From an uncultured Prevotellaceae bacterium (GTDB lineage Bacteria > Bacteroidota > Bacteroidia > Bacteroidales > Muribaculaceae), in the NCBI GenBank assembly GCA_946410125.1, contig CAMJZF010000020.1, positions 1 through 32,274 of the forward strand: a DNA stretch of 32,274 nucleotides, given 5' to 3'. A program made the translations under genes and the position numbers. Every line of letters begins with the position of its first letter. Within the stretch, counting starts at the first letter, position 1. Below the pieces are notes generated by a model that saw only the letters and a program-made list of their open reading frames with translations, made no database searches and had not been told where the DNA came from. Below are positions 31,665-32,274 of the stretch, in pieces.

Positions 31665-32274
31665 ATGGCACAGAACGAAGACGTTTTCAAGAAAATTGTA
31701 TCGCATTGCAAAGAGTATGGGTTTGTGTTCCCATCAAGTGAAATTTATGACGGCTTGGGCGCTGTTTATGACTACGGTCAAAACGGAGTTGAGTTGAAGA
31801 ACAACATCAAGCGTTACTGGTGGGAAGCGATGACGCTGCTTCACGACAACATCGTGGGTATCGATTCGGCAGTGTTTATGCACCCCACTATCTGGAAGGC
31901 CAGTGGCCACGTTGACGCATTCAACGACCCCTTGATTGACAACCGCGACAGCAAGAAACGTTACCGTGCCGATGTCCTCATCGAGGATCAGCTTGCAAAG
32001 TTTGAGGAGAAGATGGACAAGGAAGTGGCAAAGGCTAAGAAGCGATTTGGCGACAGCTTCGACGAGGCAATGTTCCGCCAGACCAACCCACGTGTCCTGG
32101 AAAACCAGCGCAAGTGGGACGAACTTCACAGCCGCTTTGAGAAAGCAATGAACGACAACAACCTCGACGAGCTCAAGCAAATAATCCTTGACTACGAGAT
32201 AGTTGACCCCATCAGCGGTACCCGCAACTGGACCGACGTGCGCCAGTTCAACCTCATGTTCAAGACCCAGATGG
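31665..32274 (+). CDS. glyS: Glycyl-tRNA synthetase, class II alpha2 type, 3'-truncated
   Basis: The first 203 codons of a glycine-tRNA ligase that charges tRNA-Gly in the cytosol. Diagnostic N-terminal motifs are FVFPSSEIYDGLGAVYDYG, GVELKNNIKRYWWEAM and VFMHPTIWKASGHVDAF (class II motif 1 region). It continues with ADVLIEDQ and reaches NLMFKTQM at the window edge, just before motif 2. This is the single-polypeptide eukaryote/archaeal-like form, not the alpha/beta GlyQ-GlyS type. The start is ATG at 31665, which begins MAQNEDVFKKIVSHCKEYGF. The motif 2-3 regions and the anticodon-binding domain lie outside the window. Confidence 0.95.
   Translation, partial: MAQNEDVFKKIVSHCKEYGFVFPSSEIYDGLGAVYDYGQNGVELKNNIKRYWWEAMTLLHDNIVGIDSAVFMHPTIWKASGHVDAFNDPLIDNRDSKKRYRADVLIEDQLAKFEEKMDKEVAKAKKRFGDSFDEAMFRQTNPRVLENQRKWDELHSRFEKAMNDNNLDELKQIILDYEIVDPISGTRNWTDVRQFNLMFKTQM

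Noticed and set aside
1-32274. tRNA, rRNA, CRISPR, insertion sequence or prophage
   Set aside because: I saw no T-loop-like GGTTCGA motifs in a foldable context, no regularly spaced repeats, no transposase or integrase, and no terminal inverted repeats.

Overview
This is a chromosomal window from a Gram-negative member of the Bacteroidales, most likely from a Muribaculaceae/Prevotella-like gut lineage. The assignment rests on four things: promoters of the form TTTG-N19-TAnnTTTG, phylum-typical genes (gldE, porU, the DUF3822-rsmD pair), type IX secretion (T9SS) C-terminal signals, and BspA-like leucine-rich repeat proteins ending in a GIYIVGGKK-type tail. The family-level placement is inference. 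I saw no phage, insertion sequence, CRISPR array, tRNA or rRNA.

Layout. 1-759 (+) is the 3' end of a cell-wall amidase and converges on a minus-strand block through a bidirectional terminator. 838-3667 (-) carries an M48 metalloprotease lipoprotein, mrp and trmB. 3704-9568 (-) holds three tandem, paralogous, secreted BspA-type LRR proteins; two of them also carry a dockerin-like pair and a cohesin-like beta domain. 9692-11021 (-) is rsmD with its usual DUF3822 partner. 11154-13168 (-) is an ECF sigma factor between a small membrane protein and a DUF6249-like membrane protein with a Gln-rich tail. 13403-13591 (+) is a small basic protein. 13720-14333 (-) is rplU-rpmA with a textbook promoter and a structured leader.

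14512-26410 (-) is the most distinctive part. It holds two large tandem PorU-like C25 cysteine peptidases, then a fumarylacetoacetate-hydrolase-fold protein that seems to have lost its metal ligands, overlapping the redox repressor gene rex, and then what looks like the true T9SS sortase porU. 26709-32274 (+) carries gldE (apparently with a TTG start), a C69 dipeptidase, a DUF3108 protein, a lipoprotein and the 5' end of glyS.

How the genes fit together. The three LRR proteins look like T9SS cargo. PorU is the enzyme that removes such C-terminal signals and attaches cargo to the surface, and GldE is a gliding/T9SS-associated membrane protein. The window therefore groups secretion machinery, two extra sortase-like peptidases and likely substrates among housekeeping genes. 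The best candidates for something undescribed are the extra PorU-like pair, which lacks the canonical PNP signature of the C-terminal domain, and the degenerate FAH-fold protein coupled to Rex. Motif positions were read by eye, and family comparisons come from memory rather than searches.
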